Source: Labilibaculum euxinicum (GTDB lineage: Bacteria; Bacteroidota; Bacteroidia; Bacteroidales; Marinifilaceae). Taken from it: a stretch of DNA of 64,000 nt. The notes beneath the pieces are model-generated. The model was not told the origin of the DNA. It saw only the letters and a program-made list of their open reading frames with translations, and did not search any database. Both the position numbers and the translations under genes were made by a program. Location of the stretch: assembly GCF_009795715.1 (NCBI RefSeq), contig NZ_WTCR01000001.1, positions 124,001 through 188,000 on the forward strand. Reading direction: 5' to 3'. Shown in pieces: positions 45,635 through 54,158 of the stretch (position 1 is the first letter of the stretch; each line of letters opens with the position of its first letter).

Positions 45635-46585
45635 TTATTTCAACATGCCTTTGGTAATTGCCATGGTGGCAGCAGTCCGGACCATTCTTCCTCCTCCGGA
45701 ACCTGTTCCCGAGGCCTGTACAATCCAGGAGGCAATCCTGGGCACCATACTCAGGCCTATGATTCCGCAAACCGGAACAATCAGGCTGGAGACATAGAGC
45801 ATTTGAGGCTGATAAATCAGCATGCTGTTGATCTGAATGATCTCCCATTCCAGCATGTAAATTAGCACCTCCTGATCCAATGAGAGAATCAAAAGAGCAA
45901 TGGGCAGATAGAGGTTTACATTGATAAAACGGGCGATCCATTGCAGGTAGTTGTCCTGAAATCCATCAAAAATGGACAGGGCAAAAACCAGGGGGCCAAA
46001 GATCACCAGCAGGACACAAAAGACCGTTCGCAGAAAAGCAATCAGATAAACAATAGCCTCAAACATGGATTCCAGCACCTGCCGGATGGCATCCATGATG
46101 TAAAAGTTAATCTGGTTTTGAATGGCCCTTCCGGTGATAATGTTGTAGCTGGTCAGCATTAGATTAATACCCTTGTCCCAAAGAGCTGCTTCCTTCTCCT
46201 CATTTTCATAGAAAATGGGTAAATCCGATGCCAGCATGGCATCCTGTTTCTGCTCCAGCAAGAGGGCCACCAGCGCCTTTTTGTTGGCGTATATGCTTTC
46301 TGAAAGGGAAGCCAGGCCTTTGGTCGGCACGAGGAGCAGATTCACAAAAACACCCCAAAAACTTAGAATCAACACAAAGGCAAAGGGACGCAATAGAGGC
46401 AAAAGGGAAATGGGATTGTCTGCAATGAGCTCCTCGTAAATCCGTTTGGAGATGTAAAAGAAGGCTGCAATTCCCCCAATGGCTCTGGCCATGTCCACCA
46501 AAAGCCGGGCATGGTCGATTCCGCCGACAATCAAAGTATCTGTAAAGGCAAAAAAATCATCTGTTGTGAGTACTTGTAAGAACAT
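45635..46585 (-). CDS. traJ: Conjugative transposon protein TraJ (VirB6-like)
   Basis: A 316-residue polytopic inner-membrane protein with about six hydrophobic segments (FAFVLILSFWGVFVNLLLV, AFLRTVFCVLLVIFGPLVFA, LYLPIALLILSL, VSSLIVPVCGIIGLSMV). A glycine-rich, basic C-terminus follows (ASGTGSGGGRMVRTAATMA). It forms part of the inner-membrane pore. Confidence 0.87.
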   Translation of the reverse strand: MFLQVLTTDDFFAFTDTLIVGGIDHARLLVDMARAIGGIAAFFYISKRIYEELIADNPISLLPLLRPFAFVLILSFWGVFVNLLLVPTKGLASLSESIYANKKALVALLLEQKQDAMLASDLPIFYENEEKEAALWDKGINLMLTSYNIITGRAIQNQINFYIMDAIRQVLESMFEAIVYLIAFLRTVFCVLLVIFGPLVFALSIFDGFQDNYLQWIARFINVNLYLPIALLILSLDQEVLIYMLEWEIIQINSMLIYQPQMLYVSSLIVPVCGIIGLSMVPRIASWIVQASGTGSGGGRMVRTAATMAITKGMLK

Positions 46586-46595
46586 GACATTCGTT

Positions 46596-47315
46596 TTATT
46601 GGGTTAAAAAAGCATAAGAACCGCTATGCTGCATCGTAAATAAATTGAAGTATTTCAGTTTGTTGTAGGTATAATCCAGCTCACCACTGAATTTGTGTAC
46701 AGCCATTTTCAGATCTGTGAAAGCCTGCAGCTTCTCTCCCTGTTCGGATTCCAAAAAATTGACCATTAGAAACTGCTCCAGCATTTCATTGGCTTCCTGT
46801 TTGAGCACTTTCTTGACAGCCCCTCCTTTTTCCAGATGATCCAAACGATCCAGATTCTCATACAAGGCAATGAATGTTTCGGTAAGGCCATAGAGGTCTT
46901 CCAATTGATCAAAGCGGCTGTCGAATAATTTTTGGCCGATTTCTTTTTGCCCTGCATTCAGTATTTTAATCCAGTTTGTTTCCTGGTATCTTCCCTTGAA
47001 CTGGGAACGCTCCATGAGTTTTGCTGCCAGACGCATCAATCCCGTTTTTGTTTTTCCTACCAATTCCTCAGAATCCGTTACCGGCATGGATTTCACTTTC
47101 CAGTAGTAATGCGTGAGCGGTGTTTTGATAAACAAGTGAGGCACGGGAGGCAACCACCCCTTAAAGGCAATAAAAGTTAGTGGGTAATCATTCTTCATCT
47201 GTGGGTATCTACCCTTCCATTTTTTGATGGCAACGGCTTGTCCGCTTACTATTCCTGCTGATTGAAAAAGCAAAAACAGAACAAACAGGATGCCGGCTAA
47301 TTTTGATTTTTTCAT
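46596..47315 (-). CDS. Exported protein of the transfer operon
   Basis: The ATG at 47315 (MKKSKLAGILFVLFLLFQSA) begins a clear signal peptide; an upstream in-frame start is disfavoured. The mature ~210 residues are helical (KTGLMRLAAKLMERSQFKG, LEDLYGLTETFIALYENLDR). I do not recognise a named family. It lies between the traI- and traJ-type genes and is probably a periplasmic channel component. Confidence 0.7.
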   Translation of the reverse strand: MKKSKLAGILFVLFLLFQSAGIVSGQAVAIKKWKGRYPQMKNDYPLTFIAFKGWLPPVPHLFIKTPLTHYYWKVKSMPVTDSEELVGKTKTGLMRLAAKLMERSQFKGRYQETNWIKILNAGQKEIGQKLFDSRFDQLEDLYGLTETFIALYENLDRLDHLEKGGAVKKVLKQEANEMLEQFLMVNFLESEQGEKLQAFTDLKMAVHKFSGELDYTYNKLKYFNLFTMQHSGSYAFLTQ

Positions 47316-47325
47316 GAGAATCAAA

Positions 47326-47976
47326 TTATTTGTACAACGAGTAATACATGGCAAAGCCTTCCAGCGTATTGCTTTCATAACTTTTCAGGTAGGAAGCATA
47401 AAGCAGCTTGTTGTAGAGGTAACAAATGGTTCCGTAATGCTGTTTCACATTCAGGTACACCCCATTGATAGTATCGTAGCGCTGCTTGTCATCCATCATC
47501 AGAAGATTGTCTTTCAGAATGGTAGTTAGGACGGTATTCACCAGTTGACTACTGTCGTCCAGAATCAAATCAAAGGATTGAACGATGGCCACGGCCTGCT
47601 GATTGGTGAAGTTCTCATCCTTGATGAGCTGTGGCAATTTATGGGTATAAATGTCCGTGATCTTGCCCAGCATATTTTTGGTTTCCTGCACTCTTTTGTA
47701 GTCCTTGATCAGAGCAGATACTTTCTCCAGGCTTTCCAGCATCTTCTGGTCGATGCCCAGCATTTCTCCGGTCAGGCCTTTGATGTCTCCGTTCAAGGCT
47801 TTGATCAGCACATTGTACCAATTGATTTTGGACAGAATGCTTTTTTCCTTGGTCCAAAGAGCTTCCCTTTGGATTCCTGCCCCCACATCGGTAACAGGTG
47901 CCTGAGCAAGAGCTTTTTGCAAGCTGCTTCCCATGAGTAGTACAAGCACTCCCAGTACAATTAATTTTGTTTTCAT
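47326..47976 (-). CDS. traI: TraI-position, VirB5-like exported protein
   Basis: A 216-residue secreted helical protein (signal LLMGSSLQKALAQ). The helical hairpin pattern (MLESLEKVSALIKDYKRVQE, TKNMLGKITDIYTHKLPQLI) and place after the VirB4 ATPase suit TraI/DUF4141-type proteins, which correspond to the pilus-tip VirB5. Assignment is by synteny and size. Confidence 0.7.
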   Translation of the reverse strand: MKTKLIVLGVLVLLMGSSLQKALAQAPVTDVGAGIQREALWTKEKSILSKINWYNVLIKALNGDIKGLTGEMLGIDQKMLESLEKVSALIKDYKRVQETKNMLGKITDIYTHKLPQLIKDENFTNQQAVAIVQSFDLILDDSSQLVNTVLTTILKDNLLMMDDKQRYDTINGVYLNVKQHYGTICYLYNKLLYASYLKSYESNTLEGFAMYYSLYK

Positions 47977-47993
47977 CTTCTTTTCATTTTTGA

Positions 47994-50405
47994 TTACATA
48001 TTTGTCAGAATTTCAATCAGGGAATTCTCCCCGGAGAGTTTGGTCAGGATCATTTCTTTCTCCTTCTGTTCTGTGGTATAACAGAAGTATTCAGCACGAC
48101 TCACCTCCAGGGCAAAGACCCGGGAATAGGAACCCAGTGCAATGAATACCTCCTTGAGTTTCCGGTCTCCCGGTAGATTCTTATTGATGGATAGAATTTG
48201 TTCTTTCTGAAAATCTGACAGTCCCAGAAGCTGACTGATCTGTCCAAATTTATTTTTGAACTTGCTCATGTCCAGCAGGATTCTGGTATCTGCATTGTTG
48301 ATGATGGCATCCCGGATAATGGGAGAAGAGATGATATCATCCACTTCCTGAGTCACCACCATGGCTTCCCCAAAGAACTTGCGGATGGTCTTGAAAAAAT
48401 ATTTCAGATAGGCAGCCATTTGAGGAGTGGCAATCGCCTTCCAGGCTTCTTCTATGCAGATCACTTTTCTCACGCCGCTGAGTCGTCTCATTTTCTGAAG
48501 AAAAATGTCCATGATGATCAGGGTGGCTACCGGAAAAATCACCGGATGATCCTTGATGTTATCCAGTTCAAACACCAGAAAAGGACAATTGAAAAACTCA
48601 TCCGTCTTCATGGGTTTATTCAGCAGGTAATCATACTCTCCTCCCTCAAAGTATTTGCTGAGAATAAAAAAATACTCATGGCTGTTGAATTCCAGGGACT
48701 GCTTCTCCACCAAATCAGGAATATAGTCCCTGCAAAAGCTGTAGTAGCCATTGAAAGAGCGTTCCAGGCCCGGCGTTTGCAAAAAGTCCGTAACCGAATG
48801 TGCAATCACATCTTTTTCCATGTCCGAGAGTTGTTCCTTGTAGATGGTGTAAATGACTGACAGTATGGTCTGTTTGCGTTCCACACTGAGTTCCCCTTCC
48901 AGCACAAAAGGATTAAAAGAGATGGGGTTTTCCGTTGTGAACTCCACCATCATGGCTCCTCCCTGCTCTTTGAGACTCTCATTCAGGTAACGGGTCAGCA
49001 TCTCATAGCTTCTGCCCACATCCAGGAGCACCACATGACAGTTACCACTCTCAGCGTATTGGCGCAAAAGGTGATTGGTGAAAAATGATTTCCCGGATCC
49101 TGATCCGCCGATGATGAGTTTGTTCCGGTTGTGGATCAGGTGCTTTTCCATGGGTTCATCCGAAAGATCTATTTTCACCGGACAGCCCTCCTGACGATTG
49201 GAAAACTGAAGGGTAAATTTCGAATTGGAATTGCTCACCTCCCCTTCAAAATTGCACAGACAACAGGCCTGAGGAACCTGGGTAATGAAAAGTTCCGTTT
49301 CCGGCAGCTGGGTGGAAAACGGCAGGCAGGAAAAAAACAGCAGGGGCAAATCAAAGGTATGCTGGTAGGGAAAACAGTTCATGAGTGAGAAAGCAGAACT
49401 GCACTCACTCTTGTTTTGCTTGAGCCTTTTGATGGACTGATCCATCACCATCACATTGAAATGCGTTTTCACGATTTTCTCTCCCGAAGTCTGTACCGTA
49501 TCCAGAAAGTTTTCGATCAGTCCAGAATTTATTTTGTTTTCGGAGGAGAAACGGGACAGGCTGTAAATTTTCTTGTAATTACTCTCCAGATTGGCTTTCA
49601 CCTCTTGTTGTCCAGGCATGTAGATGAACTGGTTGGTGATGTGGGAAAACGGCAGGTGATAGGTCAGCGGATAGACAAAAGAACAGGGCAATTCCGTCCC
49701 GGGATGTCCGCCCACAGGTTTTACAAGGGAAGGGACATGAGAGTAATCACTCAGACTCAGGATTTCCACAAACTGATCCATCACCCTCAGCCGGTCCCGA
49801 AAATCAATTCCGCCCAGTACGGTATTTTCCCTTTGAAAATTAAGGGTCAGATAGGATTCTATGAGTCCCGTAGATTCTTCCGTTCCGACGGCCTGCTCCC
49901 GGCTGATAACATCACAGGAAATGCCCGATTGGGAAAACAGAGCCATCAAATTGGACCGGAGCTCCAGCGCTTTTTCACTTCGGTACTGATCTGCCTGCCT
50001 CACTTTCTGTGAGAAGATCAGAGAGGAAGACAGGTAATTTTTCAAAAGACCTTTGTTGAGCAGACTGACGTAAAGGAAGCACTCATGTCTCAGGTACTCT
50101 CTTCCTGTAAAATGAGTTCCATAACTTTCATCCAGTTTTGATGCTTTGCTGCCAGCTGCAGACTCTTCTGCCTTAAATTTCTCCACAAAAAAGAAATCCT
50201 GTTTGTGCAAAAGACTGTCTTGCGGCAAAAGGTTTACCACGCGCTGAAAGGTATCATGCAGCAGGTATAATTTTTCCTGACTGCAGGAGAGAAGTTCCGG
50301 CAGCTGCAGTTTCAAACCAAAACTGAGATCCAGGTTGTTGGAAATTAAAAAATCTCCATTGAAGCCCAGTACCGGCAGACTTTTTTCTATTGATTTTACA
50401 TTCAT
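47994..50405 (-). CDS. traG: Conjugation system ATPase TraG (VirB4-like)
   Basis: An 803-residue ATPase powering channel assembly. Walker A is in LIIGGSGSGKSFFTNHLL (about residue 435), the Walker B-like VICIEEAWKAIATPQMAAYL lies near 645, and VVTQEVDDIISSPIIRDAII near 690 is typical of VirB4. The N-terminal 400 residues form the membrane-associated CagE-like part. Starts 3 bases after traF. Confidence 0.93.
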   Translation of the reverse strand: MNVKSIEKSLPVLGFNGDFLISNNLDLSFGLKLQLPELLSCSQEKLYLLHDTFQRVVNLLPQDSLLHKQDFFFVEKFKAEESAAGSKASKLDESYGTHFTGREYLRHECFLYVSLLNKGLLKNYLSSSLIFSQKVRQADQYRSEKALELRSNLMALFSQSGISCDVISREQAVGTEESTGLIESYLTLNFQRENTVLGGIDFRDRLRVMDQFVEILSLSDYSHVPSLVKPVGGHPGTELPCSFVYPLTYHLPFSHITNQFIYMPGQQEVKANLESNYKKIYSLSRFSSENKINSGLIENFLDTVQTSGEKIVKTHFNVMVMDQSIKRLKQNKSECSSAFSLMNCFPYQHTFDLPLLFFSCLPFSTQLPETELFITQVPQACCLCNFEGEVSNSNSKFTLQFSNRQEGCPVKIDLSDEPMEKHLIHNRNKLIIGGSGSGKSFFTNHLLRQYAESGNCHVVLLDVGRSYEMLTRYLNESLKEQGGAMMVEFTTENPISFNPFVLEGELSVERKQTILSVIYTIYKEQLSDMEKDVIAHSVTDFLQTPGLERSFNGYYSFCRDYIPDLVEKQSLEFNSHEYFFILSKYFEGGEYDYLLNKPMKTDEFFNCPFLVFELDNIKDHPVIFPVATLIIMDIFLQKMRRLSGVRKVICIEEAWKAIATPQMAAYLKYFFKTIRKFFGEAMVVTQEVDDIISSPIIRDAIINNADTRILLDMSKFKNKFGQISQLLGLSDFQKEQILSINKNLPGDRKLKEVFIALGSYSRVFALEVSRAEYFCYTTEQKEKEMILTKLSGENSLIEILTNM

Positions 50406-50408
50406 GAC

Positions 50409-50705
50409 TTAGCTTTGACAGATTCTTCTTTTCACGGTGATAAACTGAGGTAGTTTTTTGGCATGTTTCTTTTTGCTCCAGCCTTTGTGACCGTATTTTT
50501 TCTGGATTCGGTTCAGGCGATAGAGAATGACAAAAAATGAGGGGCAGCAGATGGCTACAGCAGGAAAAACACCGGCCAGTATGTACAGCAAAACAAACAG
50601 GATAAAGGTACCGATGATGGTGTACAGAGCTAAATAAACCAATTCACCTGAAAAGCCTTTTACATACAAGCTGGTGTCTATCTTTTGTATTTGATAGCTG
50701 TCCAT
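50409..50705 (-). CDS. traF: Conjugative transposon protein TraF (DUF4133)
   Basis: A 98-residue protein with two membrane helices (LVYLALYTIIGTFILFVLLY, VFPAVAICCPSFFVILY) and a basic C-terminus. The ATG at 50705 overlaps the traE stop as TGATG; a longer frame starting at 50810 is a run-on into traE. VirB3-like role. Confidence 0.87.
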   Translation of the reverse strand: MDSYQIQKIDTSLYVKGFSGELVYLALYTIIGTFILFVLLYILAGVFPAVAICCPSFFVILYRLNRIQKKYGHKGWSKKKHAKKLPQFITVKRRICQS

Positions 50706-51019
50706 CAGGAAAAGAAAGCCTTGATGACAACACCTACCAGAATTAAAAACAAACAGGCTCCAAACCATCCCATGATGGCCTTTTGAGTATCCTGATCCCC
50801 GCTTTGCCATTTGATGTAGACGCGAACGCCTCCAATTAATCCCACCACTGCCCCAATGGCAATGATCAGATTGGATACCGGATCCACATAGGAATTGATT
50901 TCACTGGTAGCCTGATCAATTCCGGTTGCACTTTGACCCAAAACAAGTGATGCCATGCAGAGCATCCCAACCAAAAGAGCCGTGCCCTTTTGATCAATTT
51001 TCAAATTGATTTTTTTCAT
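50705..51019 (-). CDS. traE: Conjugative transposon protein TraE (DUF4134)
   Basis: A 104-residue VirB2/pilin-like protein: N-terminal signal helix (LLVGMLCMASLVLG), the conserved GIDQATSEINSYVDPVSNLI, GAVVGLIGGVRVYIKWQSGD and a second membrane helix. It is an early gene of the transfer operon. Confidence 0.92.
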   Translation of the reverse strand: MKKINLKIDQKGTALLVGMLCMASLVLGQSATGIDQATSEINSYVDPVSNLIIAIGAVVGLIGGVRVYIKWQSGDQDTQKAIMGWFGACLFLILVGVVIKAFFS

Positions 51020-51038
51020 GGAAACTAATTTTTAGTAC

Positions 51039-51401
51039 TTACTGTTCATATTGAATTTGATTCAAAATTTCAGAAAGAATGGATTCATCAGGCTGCAGAA
51101 AAGCATCCAGCTCGTAACCTTCATCCATGCCCATCTCTTCCTGAATGGTGACCATGGGTGAAATCTCCGACAGGGAAAGAGGTGGAATCAGTTCTGTGGT
51201 AAAATCTTTTGCTGAGACCAGTATGGGCTGAAACTCCTGTCTTTGAAAATCATCTTCCGACTGATCTTCAAACTGGATCTGCTGATCCTTGAGCCTGCTT
51301 TTCAACCAGGCCAAAACCATGAATCCCAGATACCATGTAATCAAAACAAAGGCCGTGAATTTCAAAAAACCGGCCCAACTGATGTGATCGAATCCAAACA
51401 T
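51039..51401 (-). CDS. First gene of the tra operon, small membrane protein
   Basis: A 120-residue protein with an N-terminal membrane helix (FLKFTAFVLITWYLGFMVLA) and an acidic cytoplasmic tail. No named family recognised. It starts the transfer operon and is preceded by the operator-like palindrome about 100 bases upstream. Confidence 0.65.
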   Translation of the reverse strand: MFGFDHISWAGFLKFTAFVLITWYLGFMVLAWLKSRLKDQQIQFEDQSEDDFQRQEFQPILVSAKDFTTELIPPLSLSEISPMVTIQEEMGMDEGYELDAFLQPDESILSEILNQIQYEQ

Positions 51402-51497
51402 ATGCTTATCTGTTTTTGTTAAACCATCTGATAATTACTCGAAACAAAGAGAATCCCCTTTGAATCGACAGGATAAATATCTGGAATTCAAATACAG

Positions 51498-51531
51498 AAA
51501 ACTCCCAAGTTGTTCCCAACTTGGGAGTTTT
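51498..51531. promoter_or_regulatory. Hairpin/operator-like element upstream of tra
   Basis: ACTCCCAAGTTG (51501-51512) pairs with CAACTTGGGAGT (51517-51528) around TTCC, extended by A/T pairs, with a T run on the + side. It can act as a terminator. However, its 13-bp palindrome TCCCAACTTGGGA (51514-51526) and the CCCAAG ahead of it recur at 54089-54111 upstream of another operon, where no terminator shape exists, so a protein-binding role is also likely. Confidence 0.65.
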
Positions 51532-51639
51532 TTATTGTTTAATAAAAATCAGGTGATTTGTAGGGTTTTGATCTATTTTCATCTTAATTGACCTCAAAAA
51601 ATCATCTTCCATCCCAAGTTGACTTGTTAAACCACTCAA

Positions 51640-51730
51640 CTTGCTCCTGTTTGTTTCTGTTTGCTTCTATTTATTTCTATTTGTTTGTTTGTTTGTTTTT
51701 GTTTTTCAAAAAAAGAAGAGAAAAAACGGT
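51640..51730. repeat. TTTG-rich low-complexity tract
   Basis: Runs of TGTTTG, TATTTC and GTTTGTTT form a one-sided T/G-rich tract between the operator and the large inverted repeat. No coding potential. Confidence 0.6.
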
Positions 51731-51737
51731 CAAAAAA

Positions 51738-51911
51738 AGAAAAGAAAGTCAATTCGCCAGCCGATGACAGGCTAAAATACAAGGCTGCCACAGCTCAATA
51801 AAAAATAGGGAACCAGCTAAAAACACAATTTACCTGTGGCACAAAGCCTGGCCTTGTATTTTAAAAGGGGGAAGCCTGCGGGGTCATCGGCTATATTGGG
51901 CTTTCTTTTTG
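51738..51911. repeat. Large interrupted inverted repeat upstream of the tra operon
   Basis: Three blocks are mirrored in order: AGCCGATGAC (51759-51768) with GTCATCGGCT (51883-51892); AAAATACAAGGC (51774-51785) with GCCTTGTATTTT (51851-51862); TGCCACAG (51786-51793) with CTGTGGCA (51834-51841). Outer AAAGAAAG/CTTTCTTT words extend it. One strand would fold into a hairpin of about 150 bases with side bulges. It could be a structured leader, a regulatory RNA or a transfer-related site. Confidence 0.75.
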
Positions 51912-51954
51912 TCTTTACTTTGACTGATTTTTAAACCAAAACAATCTCTTTAAA

Positions 51955-52500
51955 GCTTTGGGAAAGGAAGTGTAGGACTGGAATGAAATGCAAGGGATAC
52001 TCTTACTGCGGAGTGTTCAAGGCTTGTTTGAAGAAGCCACGAAATCAGCGTCCCTAAGCTGAGCGAAACAAACAGCAGGGAAGCTATAAAAGGCTGAACC
52101 AAACAGGCCGGCACACAGGCCTCAATCCTTAAATATCCAGGCAGATACCATTGAATTAACAACAAGAAAAAACTTCTTCCTGAGGGCAGGGAAAAGCAAG
52201 TGCAGAACCGGAATGAAATGCAGGGGATGCTCTTGCTGCGGAGTGTCCAAGGCTTGTTTGGAAAAGAAGTAAAATCAGCTTCCCTAAGATGAGCGCAGCA
52301 AACAGCATGGGAGCTGATAAAAAGCTGAGCCAAACAGGCCGGCACACAGGCCTCAAGCCTTAAATATCCAGGCAGATACCATTGAGTTGTCAACAACAAA
52401 AAGCTTCTTCCTGAAGGCAGGAAAAAGCAAGTGCAGAACTGGAATGAAATGAAGGGGATGCTCTTACTGGAGGGATGGGAAAGGCTTTTTCCGAAAAGAC
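51955..52500. repeat. 230-231-bp tandem direct repeat, about 2.3 copies
   Basis: GGAATGAAATG occurs at 51980, 52210 and 52441, and CCAAACAGGCCGGCACACAG at 52099 and 52330, giving a period of 230-231. Copies are roughly 85-90% identical. The - strand frames through it (such as 51950-52399) simply repeat with the DNA and have no start context, so I read it as noncoding. Confidence 0.85.
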
Positions 52501-52596
52501 ATGCAAATACTTACTTCACACGGCAGAGTATACGTGTGAGAATAATGCAAGCTGAAATGAATAAAAGGAACAGGCCTTTCCCATGAGGGGTAAAAA

Positions 52597-53283
52597 CTAG
52601 AGCCTTTTATCTTTGGAAGTCTTCTCAAATGCAATGAGATTAAACAATTCCCGCATTCTGCTGCGAACGCGGTTCCCATAAAGTGCTTCCAACTCTGAAG
52701 CCGATAAATTTGTTGTCAGGTGGGTCACAATTCTCTTTTGCATGAAAAGATCATAACGACTAAGCAGGATTTCAGCCATCACATTGCATTCATTCCCATA
52801 GTACTTTTGACTTTGTTCCACACCCAGATCATCAAAACAGATGATTCCCGATGTAATCCTACCTCCTATGCTGTGCAGAAAAGTATTCCCATACCTGCTG
52901 ATCACCTTGTATCCTTCCCGTTCGAACTCAAAGCTCGCTTCACGGGAAGATTTCATTTGAAATTGTCTGGCTGCAGGAAAGAACTGATTAATGAGTCTCA
53001 TCAAGGAGGTTTTCCCACAGCCAACTGGTCCTGTTAATAGAATTCCTTTGTGTAAGTTGAGTCCCTTCTTTTTACAATTTAGCTCATCACCAATGGCATA
53101 AACCAGCAGTTTGTAAATCAATCCAACATCTTCCCTATGAATGGTAAAATGGGAACCAAATTGCTTCCTGCCCACCTTCTCGAGCCAATTCAGGCAGACC
53201 GGAAAATCGAACTGGTAGCTTTCCCCCTTCAGCTTGGCTACATCCTCATAAGGGTTCTGAATAATCTTTGTCGAGACTGGCAT
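52597..53283 (-). CDS. DnaC/IstB-like ATPase
   Basis: A 228-residue AAA+ protein: Walker A GILLTGPVGCGKTSLMRLI, Walker B SGIICFDDLGVEQ, sensor THLTTNLSASEL and an arginine-finger segment NRVRSRMRELF. It resembles helicase loaders and probably helps replicate the element after transfer. It overlaps the upstream gene by 38 bases. Confidence 0.87.
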   Translation of the reverse strand: MPVSTKIIQNPYEDVAKLKGESYQFDFPVCLNWLEKVGRKQFGSHFTIHREDVGLIYKLLVYAIGDELNCKKKGLNLHKGILLTGPVGCGKTSLMRLINQFFPAARQFQMKSSREASFEFEREGYKVISRYGNTFLHSIGGRITSGIICFDDLGVEQSQKYYGNECNVMAEILLSRYDLFMQKRIVTHLTTNLSASELEALYGNRVRSRMRELFNLIAFEKTSKDKRL

Positions 53284-53731
53284 TCAATCGGTTTTTTTCG
53301 TTTCTATTTTTCCTTCTTTCATTTTTAAAACTTTCCGGATTCCCTTGTTTGTTTTTGTTTGTAATGTTTATTAAAAGTGTATCACTTGCTGTATCAGTTC
53401 CGGTATCAGTTCCGGTATCAGTTCCAGTATCAGTTGCGATATCAAATCTGATACAGCTAATGCGACTGCCGGAATGTAAATTGGCTGAAGGAAAATACTC
53501 AATATAAGCCCACTGATTCAATTCTTTTATGCAGCGAGCATAGGTGTTTACGGATCCAATTCTGGAGAGCCTCATCATCTGAAAGCGGTCCACCGAAAAA
53601 GGATTTCTGAAACGATTCACATTCCAAATCTGGAAGCAGGACAAATACAGACTAATGTGATAGGCAGTCATTCGTTCATCCTGTTCCAGTCTTTGAAAAA
53701 ATCCATTGAGATGCCGGATGTAGTTCATCAA
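53246..53731 (-). CDS. Replication/winged-helix-like accessory protein with TDTG repeat
   Basis: A 161-residue protein; the first ~110 residues resemble small winged-helix proteins found before dnaC-like genes (FSVDRFQMMRLSRIGSVNTY, CIKELNQWAYIEYFP). A repetitive linker TDTGTDTGTDTGTDTASDT is coded by four 12-base DNA repeats at about 53395-53440, followed by a basic tail. It overlaps both neighbours, so the three genes are coupled. Confidence 0.7.
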   Translation of the reverse strand: MMNYIRHLNGFFQRLEQDERMTAYHISLYLSCFQIWNVNRFRNPFSVDRFQMMRLSRIGSVNTYARCIKELNQWAYIEYFPSANLHSGSRISCIRFDIATDTGTDTGTDTGTDTASDTLLINITNKNKQGNPESFKNERRKNRNEKNRLNASLDKDYSEPL

Positions 53732-54021
53732 TGAGATCTTAGAGGAAATCCATTTTGCACCTGATTCTTCTCCAGCATTTTTTTAATGTTTTCCAAATCA
53801 TAAAAAATAACGCGTCCGACTTTGGTGTGGTTCAAGCCTCCCGTGATTCTCATGGATCGTAAAGTTCCCGGTGATACTCCCAATAGATCCTGAACCTCGT
53901 GAGATTTTAGCCATTTCTTGCTTGGCAGACCATTCTGCTGTTTCAGGATCGCTTTGAATTCATCCAGCAGCTCAATTTTGAACTCTTTCAAATCATCTGT
54001 GGTAATAATTTCTGCAGGCAT
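53728..54021 (-). CDS. Excisionase-like HTH protein
   Basis: A 97-residue MerR/HTH_17-type DNA-binding protein: KKWLKSHEVQDLLGVSPGTL, TGGLNHTKVGRVIFYDLENI. In CTnDOT-type elements such proteins aid excision or regulate. The operator-like palindrome sits 68-90 bases upstream of its start. Confidence 0.85.
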   Translation of the reverse strand: MPAEIITTDDLKEFKIELLDEFKAILKQQNGLPSKKWLKSHEVQDLLGVSPGTLRSMRITGGLNHTKVGRVIFYDLENIKKMLEKNQVQNGFPLRSH

Positions 54022-54088
54022 AATTTATTTTTTAAAATGACACAAAATAACTTACGCCTCAAGTTGCGATTTTTAAAAAATATTTTAT

Positions 54089-54111
54089 CCCAAGATGCTC
54101 CCAACTTGGGA
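54089..54111. promoter_or_regulatory. Second copy of the CCCAAG...TCCCAACTTGGGA operator
   Basis: It matches the element at 51504-51526 in 20 of 23 positions including the whole 13-bp palindrome. It precedes the HTH-dnaC operon as the other precedes tra. A half-site CCCAAGTTG also lies near 51613. Confidence 0.6.
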
Positions 54112-54158
54112 AAGAATTATTTTCAGAAACAGGTCTCTTTTTTTTATTTTTTCATCAA

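Noticed and set aside
51950-52399. A 149-codon - strand frame with internal repeats
   Set aside because: The repeats follow the 230-bp DNA period; no start context, odd Cys/Leu-rich composition.
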